A stretch of DNA of 38,461 nt from Devosia sp. Lineage in GTDB: Bacteria > Pseudomonadota > Alphaproteobacteria > Rhizobiales > Devosiaceae. Positions 17,578-25,145 of this stretch are shown one piece after another. The DNA lies in contig JAUXUM010000038.1 of NCBI GenBank assembly GCA_030680995.1, positions 1-38,461 of the forward strand, written 5' to 3'. The stretch's first letter is position 1, and each line of letters opens with the position of its first letter. The position numbers and the translations under genes are program-made. The notes under the pieces were generated by a model, which ran no database searches, was not told where the DNA came from, and was given only the letters and a program-made list of their open reading frames with translations.

Positions 17578-17636
17578 TTTCGCCGCATGATGTGCGGTGA
17601 ATAGGGGGCACATTCACCGCAGGATATGCGGTGAAT
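17578..17636. repeat. Two tandem 10-5-10 stem-loops, 34-base period
   Basis: The gap between the MmeI-like gene and DUF433 holds ATTCACCGCA (17612-17621) with TGCGGTGAAT (17627-17636), a perfect 10-bp inverted repeat with a 5-base loop. A second, decayed copy follows at the same spacing: TTTCGCCGCA (17578-17587) with TGCGGTGAAT (17593-17602). It could be a double terminator for the MmeI-like gene or paired operators for the DUF433-deoAB-upp transcript. Confidence 0.65.
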
Positions 17637-17676
17637 GAGGGTAGGGAAAGCGGCCGGATGGCATGGGTGGGGCCGC

Positions 17677-20600
17677 TCAGCGCGGGATGAAATAGCGGGG
17701 CTCGCCGTCCACCCGGCCGGCCCGGGCCAGACCGACGATGGTGAGGGTTTCGAGCAGCGACTGGATGCGCTCGCGGCGCTTGGGGGTGTTGCGGCCGTCG
17801 AAGGTCGCCGCCAGCGCCTCGGGCGGCACCGGCGCGGGGGCGCGGCGGAGGAGATCGACGAGGATGTTGATCTGCTCGGTGTCGCTCGTGGGCCATTTCG
17901 GTTTGTCGCTGACCGGGATGATGGCGAGATCGGCTTCCACCTGCACGCCATCGGGGCGGGCGACCTTATGGCCGAGTTTGGGGATCTGGTAGTGGGGGCG
18001 CAGCCAGCGGACGAGGCCGCGGGCTTCCTCGGCGGCGCGTTCCTGGTTGAGGGCGACGAGGCGGGTGAGCAGCTCCTCCTCAGCGGCGAGCTGGTCGTCG
18101 GTCTTGCAGGGGCTGGGCGTGGTGGCGCCGGGGCGGCCGACGAGGCGGGGCGCAAGATCGGACCAGCCATAGGCGGCGAAGACGAGGGTGTCGATCTCGT
18201 CGTGAATGTCCTTGAGGATGGCGATGTGGCCGGAATCGTAGATGTCACGCTCCTTGTCGGTCAGCGGCTCGATCTGCGCGGCACTTTCGCTGTGGCGGCC
18301 GGGGCCGGATTTCCAGTCCAGTTCGCGGATGCGTTCAAGCACGTTGTAGAGCCCGGTCATGGTCAGGAAATCGTGCGCTGCCAGACGCTCCTTGCGGAAG
18401 GCGTCGAGGCGCTCGCCGAGTTCGGCGAGTTCGGCGAGGCGGGAGTCTGTGGTAGGGTTACTGGAAAGGTCGGGGAAGGGGAAGCGCTCGAACACCAAGC
18501 TGTTCTGATAGCGAGGATCGTTTCCTACGCCCATCCGCCCCCCTACGCGTTGTGCCCACGACTGGTGGGGCAGCGCGTGAAGCACGGAATAGACACTGTA
18601 ACTGTCTGTTGCGATCGCAATCGCGGACCCATCCAGGAGCACTTCGGGCCATGGGATGCTTACAAAATAGCGATGCTTTGAGACCTCGACTGTGCAGATA
18701 TATCTTCGAAGGTCCGCGAGAGCATTTCTCATATCTGGTCGCGGTTCGCCGAACTGCCACCACCGGTCTCGATGAGAGGCTCGATCAACCTGACTTTTGT
18801 GAGGCAGCACATGGTCGCTCAAATACTGGAAGATCGCGGGGTACACAGTTTTGACCTCGTCGTTGCTCTTTCCAAAAAGGTCGATAACCCAACCAGATGG
18901 AGCGCCGTCCTTGATCTGGTCACCGCCAATAAAGCCCCTGATTGTCGGACCAGCGCCGTGGAAACCCTGCAATTTTGCAGCGGTTGAGTGATCGATCTGG
19001 AAGTCGTCGTGGCCCAGCTTCACGCCCTGAAAGGAAAGCTCGAAGTTTGAGCGAAGAGGCAACGCTACCGTAGCGTCAACGCCAATCGTCAGGTCTGCGT
19101 TGATCCGACCTTCCGTGTCCCTGAGCTCAACGATGGGGGGCTCCTCTCGAACACTGCGTTTCTCCGTAACTGGCGTCAAAAGTCTGCCAGATCTCACCTT
19201 CGTTCCGGAGGTGAATGCCACCCTGACTGCTGCAGTATTTGCGCTGTCGATCCAGGGGTGATTGGCAACTGCAAAACTCAGTCCAAATCCATCGTGTCCC
19301 AAGAAGTGACTCAGTACAGGGCGGTTGGAAATTTGGGCTATGGTCTTGGTGGTAACGAAGCCAAACGCCCGGGCCTCGCCTCGAAGTACCGCGCGTGCCG
19401 CTTTGGACCACCAGTAGGTCACGAGATCGAGCGAGTTTGGCAGGTCTCGATAGGCTGAATACAGCGCCTCAACATACCCCGACCCCAGCCTCCGCCTAAG
19501 CAACTTGTTGCCGATAAACGGCGGATTCCCAACGATGAATTCCGCTGCTGGCCAAGGTGCAGGTCGTGGATTGTAGTATTGGTACGCTTCCTTTTGCGCG
19601 GCGGTATCTGGCACAAGTTTGCCGGTTACCGGATGTCGCATGTGGGTAACGCCATCCCAGACAGTTATGGGCGCCCCTTTGTTGTCTCTAGCCAGCTCTC
19701 TTCTATCGAATGCCAAGAGCGCATCGGCCTCTCGGATAGTGTCGTACTTCTCAAGAACGGGTTCGGCAATTTCGTCGCTGCCAACGGTTCGAAGCTGCCA
19801 CTTGAGGTAGCCAATCCAGACTACTAGATCGGCAATAGGTACAGCGCGCGGATTGAGTTCAAGGCCATAGAACTGATGTGGGTCCACCGTGAACACACCG
19901 CCGGTGCGGCTTAGGCGTCGGCCGACTTCTGTAGCCCCCAATTCCTCTGGGTAGTCCCTATACCTGTCTGGTCGTCCTCCGAGGGCCCTGATTGCATCTA
20001 GAACTTCACCCTCTAGCTTCTTCATAAGCTCCAAGGATACGTAAAGAAAATTCCCGGTGCCGCAGGCAGGGTCTAGCACGCGCGTCGAACAGAGCTTTCT
20101 ATGGAAGGCGCGCACCGCGTTGAGTGCGCCCAGTTCATTTCCGCGAGTCTGCAGATCAGTTGCTAAGACCTGCGCCTGTTTCCAGTCGGCCCGCAAGGGC
20201 TCGATGATGGTAGGGACCACCAGCCGCTCGACATAGGCGCGCGGCGTGTAATGGGCGCCGAGCTTGGAGCGTTCGCGGGAATCGAGGGCGCGCTCCAGCA
20301 GCGTGCCGAAAATGGCGGGCTCGACATCGCGCCAGTCCATGCGGGCGGCGACGAGGAGTTCGTGGATGTCTTCGGGCGCCAGCGGGAGCGCCTTGGGCTG
20401 GACGAAAAGGCCACCGTTGAAGTGCTTGAGGCTGGCCATGGAATGGGGCTCGAAGCCGCCGGTGTTCATGGTCTTCCACAGGCTTTCCATGGCCGGAGGG
20501 AAGGCGGCCGGGTTATCGACCAGTTCGCCAAGCAATTTGACCAACAATCCATCAGGGAGGAGTTTTGCACTCTGCGCGAACATGGTGAAAAGGCAGCGCA

Positions 20601-21321
20601 TGAGGAATTCGGCGACGTCGCGGGCGTCGTGCTTGCCTTCGAGGTTCTTGGCGATGCGGGCGAGACGGCCGGCAATGTCGCGGGTGACTTCGGCGGATTT
20701 CTTCGCCGGGTCGAGGCTGTGCGGATCGGTCCAGACGGATTTGAGGCGCGCCTGAATTTGCGGATCGCGCAGCGCTTCCATGTCGATGCGGAAGGACTGG
20801 GCATCGGGGAACTGGGCGTAGTTCTTGCCCTGGCCGGAAAAATCGGCATAGAGCTCGATGACGTGGCCGACATCGACAAGGATGACGAAGGGCGGATAGC
20901 CGTGCTCGACGGGCAGCCGGCGGGTGTAGTCCACCGCCTGCATGTAGGCGGAACGCATCACCCGGTCCCAGCCCCGGCTGCCGCGCTTGGCGTGGCCGAG
21001 CTTGCGGCTGTTGGCCTCGGAGCCGAAGAGGCTGGTCTGACGGTCGTCTTCGGCCTGACGGCGGGCCGATTGCTTGGCTTCGAGGACGAAGCTGCCGCGC
21101 TTGTAGCAATCGATATAGAGCTTGGTGGTGGAGCCATCGGGGTGGCGGTAATCGAGGCTGCGCTCGAAGACGTAGTCGTTGCGGGCGTTGGCTTCCTGGC
21201 TCATCGTGGGGCGGGGGACACCCAGCACATCGCAAAGGCCGGCGATGAACAGCTGGTAGTTGGCGCGTTCGGAGCCGCCCGAGCTGGTCGCCTCGGCGAT
21301 CAGTTGGTCCAGTATCGACAA
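17677..21321 (-). CDS. MmeI-like type IIL/IIG restriction-modification enzyme
   Basis: The 1214-residue single-chain protein combines nuclease, adenine methyltransferase and recognition domains. Near the N-terminus, Asp 71 is followed after nine residues by Glu-Ala-Lys (81-83) within YKRGSFVLEAKQS, the same D-X9-ExK spacing described for MmeI. A helical linker leads to methyltransferase motif I, DPACGTGNF (about 416-424), and motif IV NPPF (about 597-600), indicating N6-adenine methylation. The region after that should hold the target recognition domain. The C-terminal 250 residues are extra relative to MmeI (919 aa) and end in a helical domain. TTG 21321 is chosen for its GGAGG site 7 bases upstream. 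The central part (about residues 385-954) has clearly lower GC than both ends. It lies inside an otherwise nucleoside-related gene run. Confidence 0.85.
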   Translation of the reverse strand: MSILDQLIAEATSSGGSERANYQLFIAGLCDVLGVPRPTMSQEANARNDYVFERSLDYRHPDGSTTKLYIDCYKRGSFVLEAKQSARRQAEDDRQTSLFGSEANSRKLGHAKRGSRGWDRVMRSAYMQAVDYTRRLPVEHGYPPFVILVDVGHVIELYADFSGQGKNYAQFPDAQSFRIDMEALRDPQIQARLKSVWTDPHSLDPAKKSAEVTRDIAGRLARIAKNLEGKHDARDVAEFLMRCLFTMFAQSAKLLPDGLLVKLLGELVDNPAAFPPAMESLWKTMNTGGFEPHSMASLKHFNGGLFVQPKALPLAPEDIHELLVAARMDWRDVEPAIFGTLLERALDSRERSKLGAHYTPRAYVERLVVPTIIEPLRADWKQAQVLATDLQTRGNELGALNAVRAFHRKLCSTRVLDPACGTGNFLYVSLELMKKLEGEVLDAIRALGGRPDRYRDYPEELGATEVGRRLSRTGGVFTVDPHQFYGLELNPRAVPIADLVVWIGYLKWQLRTVGSDEIAEPVLEKYDTIREADALLAFDRRELARDNKGAPITVWDGVTHMRHPVTGKLVPDTAAQKEAYQYYNPRPAPWPAAEFIVGNPPFIGNKLLRRRLGSGYVEALYSAYRDLPNSLDLVTYWWSKAARAVLRGEARAFGFVTTKTIAQISNRPVLSHFLGHDGFGLSFAVANHPWIDSANTAAVRVAFTSGTKVRSGRLLTPVTEKRSVREEPPIVELRDTEGRINADLTIGVDATVALPLRSNFELSFQGVKLGHDDFQIDHSTAAKLQGFHGAGPTIRGFIGGDQIKDGAPSGWVIDLFGKSNDEVKTVYPAIFQYLSDHVLPHKSQVDRASHRDRWWQFGEPRPDMRNALADLRRYICTVEVSKHRYFVSIPWPEVLLDGSAIAIATDSYSVYSVLHALPHQSWAQRVGGRMGVGNDPRYQNSLVFERFPFPDLSSNPTTDSRLAELAELGERLDAFRKERLAAHDFLTMTGLYNVLERIRELDWKSGPGRHSESAAQIEPLTDKERDIYDSGHIAILKDIHDEIDTLVFAAYGWSDLAPRLVGRPGATTPSPCKTDDQLAAEEELLTRLVALNQERAAEEARGLVRWLRPHYQIPKLGHKVARPDGVQVEADLAIIPVSDKPKWPTSDTEQINILVDLLRRAPAPVPPEALAATFDGRNTPKRRERIQSLLETLTIVGLARAGRVDGEPRYFIPR

Positions 21322-21448
21322 GCCACCCCTCCCTCGTGCGGACGCACTATCGCCACAAGCGAAGCCGCGTGGCAAGAACGGCGGCTATCGCGTTGGCCCG
21401 ACCGGGGCCGCGCCCCCGCGGATGAAGCCGCACCGCTGGCGCGTAATG

Positions 21449-21474
21449 GTCCTAGCTTTCGCGAGGATGACGGG
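21449..21474. repeat. Degenerate half-copy of the 27096-27221 palindromic element
   Basis: On the minus strand this stretch begins CCGTCATCCTCGCG and continues to GGACC, matching the first arm of the large palindromic element at 27096-27221 with changes in the loop. It lies in the upstream region of the MmeI-like gene, next to the repeat at 21489-21540. Confidence 0.45.
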
Positions 21475-21488
21475 CGGTGGGGGTGGCA

Positions 21489-21540
21489 GCGCCCCCTCAT
21501 CCGGCGCTTCGCGCCACCTTCTCCCACGAGGGGAGAAGGC
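21489..21540. repeat. 52-base palindromic repeat, copy A
   Basis: This unit differs from the one at 22219-22270 at only two of 52 positions and has the same orientation. It contains GGCGCTTCGCGCC and CTTCTCCCACGAGGGGAGAAG hairpins. With its twin it brackets the DHFR-like gene. Such elements are common between genes in Hyphomicrobiales. Confidence 0.7.
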
Positions 21541-21563
21541 GAACCGTGGATGGGGCGCTATCT

Positions 21564-22121
21564 CTACCCCTTCCGCACCCCATAGGTCGCCACCACATTG
21601 CCCTTGCTGGTGTGGGTGCAGTCGAGCAGTTCCAGGTGGGTGACCGGGTCGCCGGGCTCGAACAAATGGCGCCGGCCGCTGCTCGCCACCACCGGGTGGG
21701 TGATGAGGGTCAGCTCATCGAGCAGCCCCGCGAACAGCAGCTGCCGGGCCAGCGAGAAGCCGCCCATCACCGCGATCTCGCCGCCCGGTTTGGCTTTCAG
21801 ATCGCGCACGAAGGGGACGAGGTCACCTTCGATCAGGGTCGAATTCTGCCAGCTCAGCTGCGCTTGCGTCAGGGTATGCGAGGCGACGTATTTGGGCACG
21901 CCATTGATGAAGCCGGCAAAATCCTGGTCGGCTTGCGTCTTGGGCCAGTAGCCCGCCCATTCCTCGTAGCCCTTGCGGCCCAGCAGCACCGTATCGACCG
22001 AGGCCATGACCTTGCCGAGCAGGGCGCCGAGCTCATCGTCGAAGGCATCGAACTGCCAGAGATTGGGAGATTCGACGACGCCGTCGACGGAATGGAAGTA
22101 GCCTGCGGTGAGCTTGCGCAT
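21564..22121 (-). CDS. Dihydrofolate reductase family / RibD C-terminal-like reductase
   Basis: The 185-residue protein has the fold signature of the RibD C-terminal/DHFR-like family: KLTAGYFHSVDGVVESP at the start, DTVLLGRKGYEEWAGYW (about residues 43-59), GEIAVMGGFSLARQLL (about 113-128) for NADPH binding, and DELTLITHPVV. These stand-alone proteins reduce unknown substrates with NADPH and are not canonical FolA. ATG 22121 has an AGGGAA-type site upstream. It lies between two near-identical 52-base repeats, separated from ALDH by about 270 bases, and seems unrelated to nucleoside salvage. Confidence 0.88.
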   Translation of the reverse strand: MRKLTAGYFHSVDGVVESPNLWQFDAFDDELGALLGKVMASVDTVLLGRKGYEEWAGYWPKTQADQDFAGFINGVPKYVASHTLTQAQLSWQNSTLIEGDLVPFVRDLKAKPGGEIAVMGGFSLARQLLFAGLLDELTLITHPVVASSGRRHLFEPGDPVTHLELLDCTHTSKGNVVATYGVRKG

Positions 22122-22218
22122 GATGGTGGTTCCCTGTGCTTGCCGGCGGCCGGTATGGGCGCCGTTCGCGATGACGACGAGCGGAGGCGGGGCGGATCGA
22201 CATGGGGAGGGAAATATC

Positions 22219-22372
22219 GCGCCCCCTCATCCGTCGCTGCGCGCCACCTTCTCCCACGAGGGGAGAAGGCGTGCCGACTGCTGAGTCCAGTAGGGCGTCC
22301 CCCACCCGTCGCCCCTTCGGGGCGCCACCCTCCCCACAAGGGGGAGGGAGGGTGCCGACTGCTGAGTCCAGT
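22219..22372. repeat. Tandem palindromic repeats with a 21-base direct repeat
   Basis: The gap between ALDH and the DHFR-like gene holds copy B of the 52-base element (22219-22270), then a 21-base unit beginning GTGCCGACTGC (22271-22291). A related hairpin with CCCCTTCGGGG and CCTCCCC/GGGGAGG arms follows (about 22306-22350), then the same 21-base unit again (22352-22372). The period is 81 bases. Confidence 0.7.
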
Positions 22373-22392
22373 GTGGGTGCGGTGCCCGTGTT

Positions 22393-24801
22393 CTACGCCC
22401 CGTAGGGCACCCAGACGTTCTTGACCTGGGTGGCGCGGCGGAGGAAGTAGTCGCCCTCGAACTTCTCCCTGTCGGCGAGGTCGTAATAGAGGCCGCGGCT
22501 GGTCCAGGTCTGCTTCAGATTGCCCACCGAGGCCTTCTCGACCATGGCGGAGGCCTCCGCGCTGCCGGCGAACCAGATTGCGTCGACGCCGTCGTGCTCG
22601 GCCATGACCTTGCCCAGCGCCACGCTGTCGCCGGTGACGATGTTGATCACCCCGGCCGGGACGTCGGAGGTCTCGATCACCTGGTAGAGGTCGGTTGCCG
22701 AGAGCGGGGCGGGCTCGGAGGGGACGAGGACCACGGTATTGCCCATGGCAAGCGCGGGGGCGAGCAGCGCCACCGAGCCCAGCAGCGGGCGGCTCGGCGG
22801 GGCGACGATGCCGATCACCCCGATCGGCTCGACCATGGCGATGGCGACGGCGCGGGAGGGCGGGTTGTGCACGGCGCCGTCATATTTGTCGGCCCAGCCG
22901 GCGAAGGCGAAGAGCCGCTCGACCGAGAGGGCGACTTCCTTGTGCGCGGAAGCGAGGCTCTCGCCGGTCTGGGCGCGGAGGCGGGCGGCGAATTCGTCGG
23001 CCCGGGTATCGAGGTTTTCGGCGAGGTAGAACAGGATCTGCGCGCGGGTATGGGCAGCCGTGGTGCCCCAGCCCAGAGCGCCGCGGGCAGCCTCGACGGC
23101 GTTGCGGATGTCCTTGCGGTTGCCCTCGCCGACTTCGCCGGCGAGTTCGCCATTGGCGCCGAAGACCGGGCGCGAATAGCCCGAATCCGGGCGGGCCTGC
23201 TTGCCGCCGATATACATCTTGGCGGTCCGGTCGATGCCTTCGGGAGCGTCGAGGGGATTGGCATGGGCCCCGCCCCCCGCTTTCGCGGGGGCAAGCTTCG
23301 CGGGGGCTGCGCTGGTCGAAGACGCCTTCAATGTCTTCTCCCAGGCCGGCTTGAGATAGACCGCCATGCCTTCGCGGCCGCCCTCGCGGCCGAAGCCGCT
23401 CTCCTTGTAGCCGCCGAAGCCGACGGCGGCGTCGAAACTGTTGGTGCCGTTGATCCAGACGACGCCGGCCTTGAGCTTGGGCGCGATGTCGAGCGCGAGG
23501 TTGATGTTCTCGCTCCAGATGGTGGCGGCGAGGCCGTATTTGGTGTTGTTGGCCAAAGCGACGGCTTCCTCGGGGGTGCGGAAGCTCATGGCGACCAGCA
23601 CCGGGCCGAAGATCTCCTCGGCGACCAGCGTGTGGGCGGGCGAGACGTTGGTGACGAGCGCGGGGCGGAGGAAGCAGCCGCCCTTGGGCAGGTCGATATC
23701 GGGCTCGTAGACCAGCCCGCCCTCCTCGACCCCCTTCTTCATCAGGTCGCGGACGCGCTCGACCTGCACCTGGGCGACCAGCGCGCCGATGTCGATGGCC
23801 TTGTCGAGCGGATCGCCGACGCGCAGCATCGACATACGGAGCTTCAGTTTGCGGATGAAGCGGTCCTCGATCGATTCCTGGACGAGGAGGCGCGAGCCGG
23901 CGCAGCACACCTGGCCCTGGTTGAACCAGATGGCATCGACCAGGCCCTCGATGGCGCTGTCGATATCGGCATCCTCGAAGACGAGGTAGGGCGACTTGCC
24001 GCCCAGTTCGAGGCTCAGGCCCTTGCCGGTGCCGGCGGTGGCCGCTCTGATGATCTTGCCCACTTCGGTCGAGCCGGTGAAGGCGATCTTGTCGATATCG
24101 GGGTGATTGACGATGGCGGCGCCGGTTTCGCCCATGCCGGTGACGATGTTGACCACGCCCTTGGGCAGGCCGGCCTTCTGGCAGATCTCGGCAAAGAGCA
24201 GCGCGGTCAATGAGGTGAACTCGGCGGGCTTCAGAATCACCGTGTTGCCGGCGGCGAGCGCCGGGGCGATCTTCCAGGCGAGCATGAGCAGCGGGAAGTT
24301 CCACGGGATGATCTGGCCGCAGACGCCATAGGGCACGTGACCGGGGAACTCGCGTTCGAGGTGCTGGGCCCAGCCGGCGTGGTGGTAGAAATGGCGGGCG
24401 ACCAGCGGGATATCGACGTCGCGGCTCTCGCGGATGGGCTTGCCGTTGTCCATGCTCTCGAGCACGGCGAAGAGGCGCGAGTGCTTCTGGACCAGCCGGG
24501 CGATGGCATAGAGATGCTTGCCGCGCTCATAGCCCGAGAGCGCGCTCCAGGCCGGAAAGGCGGCGCGGGCGGCCTTGACGGCCTTCTCCACATCGGCGGG
24601 CGTGCCGTCGGTGACCTGGGCGAGGACCTTGCCGCTGGCGGGGTTCTCGGAGGCGAAGGTCTTGCCCGGCTTGGTCCAGGCGCCATCGAGAAACAAGCCG
24701 AACTTGTTGCCGTGGCTCTTGAGCCAGGCAAGCGCGGGATCGGGGGATTCGGGCGCGGGACCGTATTCGAGGGTTTCGAAGATCTGGGCGATTTTGTTCA
24801 T
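22393..24801 (-). CDS. Double-domain aldehyde dehydrogenase (ALDH16-like)
   Basis: The 802-residue protein holds two aldehyde dehydrogenase modules. The first (about residues 25-490) is complete: IPWNFPLLM for NAD binding, FTGSTEVGK, the catalytic Glu in LELGGKSP (about 263), the catalytic Cys in GQVCCAG (about 298), and EEIFGPVL. An Ala/Pro-rich linker leads to a second module (about 530-802) with APPSRPLLGSVALLAPALAMGN but no counterpart of the Cys loop, as in ALDH16 proteins. It probably oxidises an aldehyde, plausibly acetaldehyde from DeoC. ATG 24801 overlaps the stop of the preceding small gene as ATGA. GTG 24813 is an alternative with no better site. Confidence 0.9.
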   Translation of the reverse strand: MNKIAQIFETLEYGPAPESPDPALAWLKSHGNKFGLFLDGAWTKPGKTFASENPASGKVLAQVTDGTPADVEKAVKAARAAFPAWSALSGYERGKHLYAIARLVQKHSRLFAVLESMDNGKPIRESRDVDIPLVARHFYHHAGWAQHLEREFPGHVPYGVCGQIIPWNFPLLMLAWKIAPALAAGNTVILKPAEFTSLTALLFAEICQKAGLPKGVVNIVTGMGETGAAIVNHPDIDKIAFTGSTEVGKIIRAATAGTGKGLSLELGGKSPYLVFEDADIDSAIEGLVDAIWFNQGQVCCAGSRLLVQESIEDRFIRKLKLRMSMLRVGDPLDKAIDIGALVAQVQVERVRDLMKKGVEEGGLVYEPDIDLPKGGCFLRPALVTNVSPAHTLVAEEIFGPVLVAMSFRTPEEAVALANNTKYGLAATIWSENINLALDIAPKLKAGVVWINGTNSFDAAVGFGGYKESGFGREGGREGMAVYLKPAWEKTLKASSTSAAPAKLAPAKAGGGAHANPLDAPEGIDRTAKMYIGGKQARPDSGYSRPVFGANGELAGEVGEGNRKDIRNAVEAARGALGWGTTAAHTRAQILFYLAENLDTRADEFAARLRAQTGESLASAHKEVALSVERLFAFAGWADKYDGAVHNPPSRAVAIAMVEPIGVIGIVAPPSRPLLGSVALLAPALAMGNTVVLVPSEPAPLSATDLYQVIETSDVPAGVINIVTGDSVALGKVMAEHDGVDAIWFAGSAEASAMVEKASVGNLKQTWTSRGLYYDLADREKFEGDYFLRRATQVKNVWVPYGA

Positions 24802-25115
24802 AGAGCTTGCCACCGACCGCTAGACTGACACTCCAGTACTGCGCCTTCCTTTCCAGACAGTCCGACCAAGGACCCCACCCCGTAGAAATCGCCATCGTAG
24901 AGGCAGTTCGCAACAGACTTATCAGTAGGTATCCACTCGCCAGTGGTTGAGCAACCAAGGTAACTGTCACCTTCCGGCAGAACGATACCGGGTGTGAAGC
25001 TCTTACTGGCGTACCAACAGCGGACGCCGCCCGCGTCACCTTCAGCATCCAGCGACAAGGCTGGAGAAATCATCAGCATAAGTAAGCCTAACGCTAGCCA
25101 GTTCAGGTGTTTCAT
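24798..25115 (-). CDS. Small secreted protein with two Cys-containing repeats
   Basis: The product (105 residues from ATG 25115; 109 from ATG 25127) has a signal peptide (HLNWLALGLLMLMISPALS) and a mature part of about 80 residues. It contains two related units of about 29-33 residues. Each follows C-x-Y-x4-[FY]-x2-G, later L-x-C-x-[ST]-[ST]-G-x-W, so four Cys could form two disulfides. It weakly recalls DUF1496-type periplasmic domains; I cannot name a family with confidence. Its stop overlaps the ALDH start (ATGA). Sampled lines give 47-53% GC through much of the gene, below its neighbours, suggesting recent arrival between deoC and ALDH. Confidence 0.65.
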   Translation of the reverse strand: MKHLNWLALGLLMLMISPALSLDAEGDAGGVRCWYASKSFTPGIVLPEGDSYLGCSTTGEWIPTDKSVANCLYDGDFYGVGSLVGLSGKEGAVLECQSSGRWQAL

Positions 25116-25145
25116 TTTGAATCCCATGGGTTACGAACCCACCCT

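Noticed and set aside
17578-17636. CRISPR-like repeat
   Set aside because: Only two copies, strongly palindromic, with a 9-base interval rather than spacers; no cas genes in the window.
17677-21321. BREX PglX or DISARM methyltransferase
   Set aside because: The N-terminal D-X9-ExK nuclease motif fits MmeI-type enzymes, and no BREX or DISARM partner genes are adjacent.
22594-24213. 539-codon plus-strand open frame opposite the ALDH gene
   Set aside because: Antisense shadow of a clear aldehyde dehydrogenase; composition is typical of GC-rich antisense frames.
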